DNA of 6,943 nt from RYN-431 sp036388295 (GTDB lineage: Bacteria; Planctomycetota; Phycisphaerae; Tepidisphaerales; Tepidisphaeraceae). Shown piece by piece: positions 5,701-6,943 of the stretch; within the stretch, counting starts at the first letter, position 1, and the number at the start of each line of letters is the position of its first letter. The DNA is taken from contig DASVSC010000177.1 of the NCBI GenBank assembly GCA_036388295.1, positions 1 through 6,943 of the forward strand, read 5' to 3'. The position numbers and the translations under genes are program-made. The notes under the pieces are model-generated. The model searched no databases. It was not told the origin of the DNA and saw only the letters and a list, made by a program, of their open reading frames with translations.

Positions 5701-6260
5701 TCGAGACACTCGAAGGCCGTCGTTTGTTCGCCGGGCTGACCGTCAACGGCACGGCAGGCGATGATCAAATATTAGTCCGCATCCACGCCGACACGATGCA
5801 GTTCGTCACGCTGACGGTCAACGGCGACGTCAGTTACCACACGTCGGTCACGTCCGTCACCGTCAGCGGCGGGACCGGGAATGACGTCATCTTCGTCGGC
5901 AGTGAAATCAGCGTCGCCTGCGTGCTCAGCGGCAATTCAGGCCACGACACCATCACCGGCGGCCGCGGGGCGGACCACATCACCGGCAACAACGGTAACG
6001 ACCTGATCTACGCCGGTGGCGGCAACGACATTGTCGTCGGCAACGACGGCGGCGACTCGCTCTACGGCGAAGACGGCAACGACATCCTGTACGGCGGGCT
6101 CGGCAGCGACTACCTGTACGGCGGAACCAAGTGGTCGGACGACGACACGATCTACCAGAACGACACCAGCAACACCGAAGACGGTTCGTACGACGAACTG
6201 TGGGGCACGGATGCCTCCAACTTTATCAAGACCCGGGCCGACCGGGCCTTTAACTACTAA
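5697..6260 (+). CDS. Small LEPR-XLL protein with RTX calcium-binding repeats
   Basis: A 187-residue protein. The LEPR-XLL type motif IETLEGRRLFAG comes immediately after the initiator Met (2-13). A pre-RTX module follows (about 14-78: VNGTAGDD, then LTVNG, a Tyr, and GGTGNDVIFV), then about seven RTX nonapeptides (79-143) and an acidic 44-residue tail ending in RAFNY. The pre-RTX module matches that of the divergent large gene position by position (VNGTGQDDRI, VTVNG, SYRT, GGDRINV), so the two are paralogous over this part. The protein is presumably exported and binds Ca2+. It has no catalytic domain, so a structural, surface-layer or adhesive role is possible but unproven. The start at 5697 is supported by AAAGGA 6 bases upstream; a longer form from 5616/5619 would push the motif to residue 29 and lacks a ribosome binding site. 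A strong hairpin terminator follows 28 bases after the stop. Confidence 0.88.
   Translation: MIETLEGRRLFAGLTVNGTAGDDQILVRIHADTMQFVTLTVNGDVSYHTSVTSVTVSGGTGNDVIFVGSEISVACVLSGNSGHDTITGGRGADHITGNNGNDLIYAGGGNDIVVGNDGGDSLYGEDGNDILYGGLGSDYLYGGTKWSDDDTIYQNDTSNTEDGSYDELWGTDASNFIKTRADRAFNY
5931..6125 (+). repeat. About seven RTX nonapeptide repeats
   Basis: Units run GNSGHDTIT, GGRGADHIT, GNNGNDLIY, AGGGNDIVV, GNDGGDSLY, GEDGNDILY, GGLGSDYLY, then GG. Aspartate is kept at position 6 in every unit, and several units carry the hydrophobic residues and Tyr typical of Ca2+-binding beta-rolls. The array is shorter but cleaner than that of the neighbouring large gene. Confidence 0.9.
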
Positions 6261-6287
6261 ACCGGAAAGATTCATTCCCAATCTGAT

Positions 6288-6320
6288 CGCGAGGCACGGG
6301 ACATGGTCCCGTGCCTCGCG
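6288..6320 (+). terminator. Strong 15-bp hairpin after the small RTX gene
   Basis: CGCGAGGCACGGGAC (6288-6302) and GTCCCGTGCCTCGCG (6306-6320) are perfect reverse complements around a 3-base ATG loop. It begins 28 bases after the stop codon. Only a short T-run follows (GCGTTTGG), so termination may rely on stem strength. Confidence 0.75.
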
Positions 6321-6605
6321 GCGTTTGGCGGCCGCCTTGGTCTCACACGCCTGCCGAGGCGACAGAGCCTTGGGCGTGGCCGCTCAAACGGCCACGCCAA
6401 CGAGGCGAATAGGCGCGACTGGAACAACGCGATCGAACGTAGCATGGTCGTACGGGCGGTTGATCGGCATGGGGCGGGCGACCCGTAGCCGCACCGACAC
6501 CGAGCCGGACAAAGCAACGGTAGGGTGGGCGTGCTGCTCAAATCCGATCCGCTAACATGGCTTGCTTTCCGCCCCTAGAGCGACGCGGGACTCGACGTAG
6601 CATCT
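6321..6605. other. Non-coding stretch with a 10-bp hairpin at 6373-6398
   Basis: No frame here has a ribosome binding site or a recognisable product. The short open frames are Arg/Ala-rich and look like GC artefacts. The clearest structure is GGCGTGGCCG (6373-6382) with CGGCCACGCC (6389-6398) around CTCAAA, extendable by two A-T pairs across a bulged G. A smaller CGCCT/AGGCG stem sits at 6348-6361. Nothing else is recognised. Confidence 0.5.
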
Positions 6606-6677
6606 TTGTAGGGGCGACATACATGTCGCCCGGGAGCGTCGATCGAGCCACGCGGGCGACATGTGTCGCCCCTACAA
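6606..6677. repeat. Nested palindromic intergenic repeat (REP/MITE-like)
   Basis: Outer arms TTGTAGGGGCGACA (6606-6619) and TGTCGCCCCTACAA (6664-6677) are perfect 14-bp inverted repeats. Each half is itself a palindrome: GGGCGACAT-AC-ATGTCGCCC (6612-6631) and GGGCGACA-TG-TGTCGCCC (6654-6671). The element can fold as one long stem or as two hairpins. Short palindromes of the form TAGGGGCGAC...GTCGCCC recur in many GC-rich bacterial genomes in my recollection, so this may be one copy of a dispersed family. No coding capacity and no clear target duplication are visible. Confidence 0.65.
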
Positions 6678-6696
6678 TAGATATCGCTACGACCAA

Positions 6697-6719
6697 GGCC
6701 GCGTTGCTCTAACGCGGCC
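6697..6719 (+). repeat. 9-bp hairpin overlapping the following terminator arm
   Basis: GGCCGCGTT (6697-6705) and AACGCGGCC (6711-6719) form a perfect stem with a GCTCT loop. Its right arm shares bases 6715-6719 with the left arm of the next hairpin, so both stems cannot form fully at once. Confidence 0.5.
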
Positions 6720-6763
6720 GGGCCCGCCTCGTTCGAAGAAGCGGGCCCGGCCGTTTTGTTTAA
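6715..6763 (+). terminator. 13-bp GC-rich hairpin with T-tract
   Basis: CGGCCGGGCCCGC (6715-6727) and GCGGGCCCGGCCG (6741-6753) are perfect reverse complements around a 13-base loop containing TTCGAA, followed on the plus strand by TTTTGTTTAA (6754-6763). As a plus-strand intrinsic terminator it is textbook, yet no plus-strand gene lies just before it. Read on the minus strand it begins 30 bases after the stop of the PEP-CTERM gene but has no T-tract on that side. It may serve both directions. Confidence 0.7.
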
Positions 6764-6783
6764 TGTCGTTGAACGACGCTCGC

Positions 6784-6943
6784 TTACGCCGATGCTGCGG
6801 CCCGGCGGCGACGCAGCAGGGCCGTGCCGGCCAAGGCCAGGGCAGTCAGGCTGGCGGGCTCGGGGACGGCGGGCGTCGTGGCGAACGGCGTGAGCATGAT
6901 GTTGTTCAGCGAGATGTCGCCGGAGCCGGGGTTCATCAGCACC
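6784..6943 (-). CDS. C-terminal end of a PEP-CTERM sorting-signal protein
   Basis: The last 52 codons and TAA stop of a gene entering from the right edge; its N-terminus is outside the window. The end reads AVPEPASL, then a hydrophobic stretch (TALALAGTALL), then RRRR and AAASA: the three parts of a PEP-CTERM signal, recognised in other bacteria by an exosortase that cleaves and transfers the protein at the cell envelope. The preceding residues (GSGDISLNNIMLTP) resemble the last strand of a beta-sandwich domain, as is common in PEP-CTERM proteins, but the main domain cannot be identified. The coding frame is certain from the signal; function is not. Confidence 0.88.
   Translation of the reverse strand, partial: VLMNPGSGDISLNNIMLTPFATTPAVPEPASLTALALAGTALLRRRRAAASA

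Noticed and set aside
6272..6541. An 89-codon minus-strand frame, and a 61-codon plus-strand frame at 6303-6488
   Set aside because: Both run through the terminator hairpin, have Arg-rich low-complexity products and no ribosome site.
1..6943. tRNA, rRNA, insertion sequence or phage genes
   Set aside because: No cloverleaf, conserved rRNA stretch, transposase, integrase or phage protein was seen on either strand.

Overview
The window looks like chromosomal DNA from a GC-rich planctomycete (Planctomycetota), possibly of the class Phycisphaerae. This rests on recognised families, not on a database search. Two proteins begin with the planctomycete LEPR-XLL type N-terminal motif (VESRRLFAA and LEGRRLFAG). 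One gene ends in a PEP-CTERM sorting signal (VPEPASL, a hydrophobic stretch, then RRRR). A large membrane protein resembles the DUF6785 group common in planctomycetes. A hybrid histidine kinase has a sensor reminiscent of the ethylene-receptor-like domains of that phylum.

Layout, left to right. (1) 1-1403, minus: the first 467 codons of a multi-pass membrane protein, cut by the window edge. (2) 1471-3210, minus: a membrane hybrid histidine kinase with a receiver domain, 67 bases upstream of gene 1 and possibly co-transcribed with it. (3) 3211-3420: the kinase leader plus a hairpin that probably terminates the next gene. (4) 3421-5472, minus: a large exported or surface protein with an LEPR-XLL motif, an Ig-like stretch, a cyclophilin domain, further Ig/PKD-like domains and 13 RTX-type glycine/aspartate nonapeptides. 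(5) 5473-5696: an AT-rich divergent control region with several inverted repeats and a possible 18-codon leader ORF. (6) 5697-6260, plus: a small protein consisting of little more than the LEPR-XLL motif and the same pre-RTX/RTX module as gene 4, followed by a very strong hairpin terminator. (7) 6321-6783: 463 bases with no convincing gene but many inverted repeats, including a nested palindromic repeat (6606-6677) and two overlapping hairpins (6697-6753). (8) 6784-6943, minus: the C-terminal end of a PEP-CTERM protein.

The right half is a cluster for extracytoplasmic proteins: two divergent LEPR-XLL/RTX paralogues and an exosortase-type substrate. The left half is sensing and membrane function. 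No type I secretion or exosortase gene is present, so the export route is inferred from family knowledge. The most interesting points are the leader ORF whose stop overlaps the start of the small RTX gene (ATGA), the kinase sensor that seems to have lost copper/ethylene ligands, and the palindrome-rich gap near the right end.
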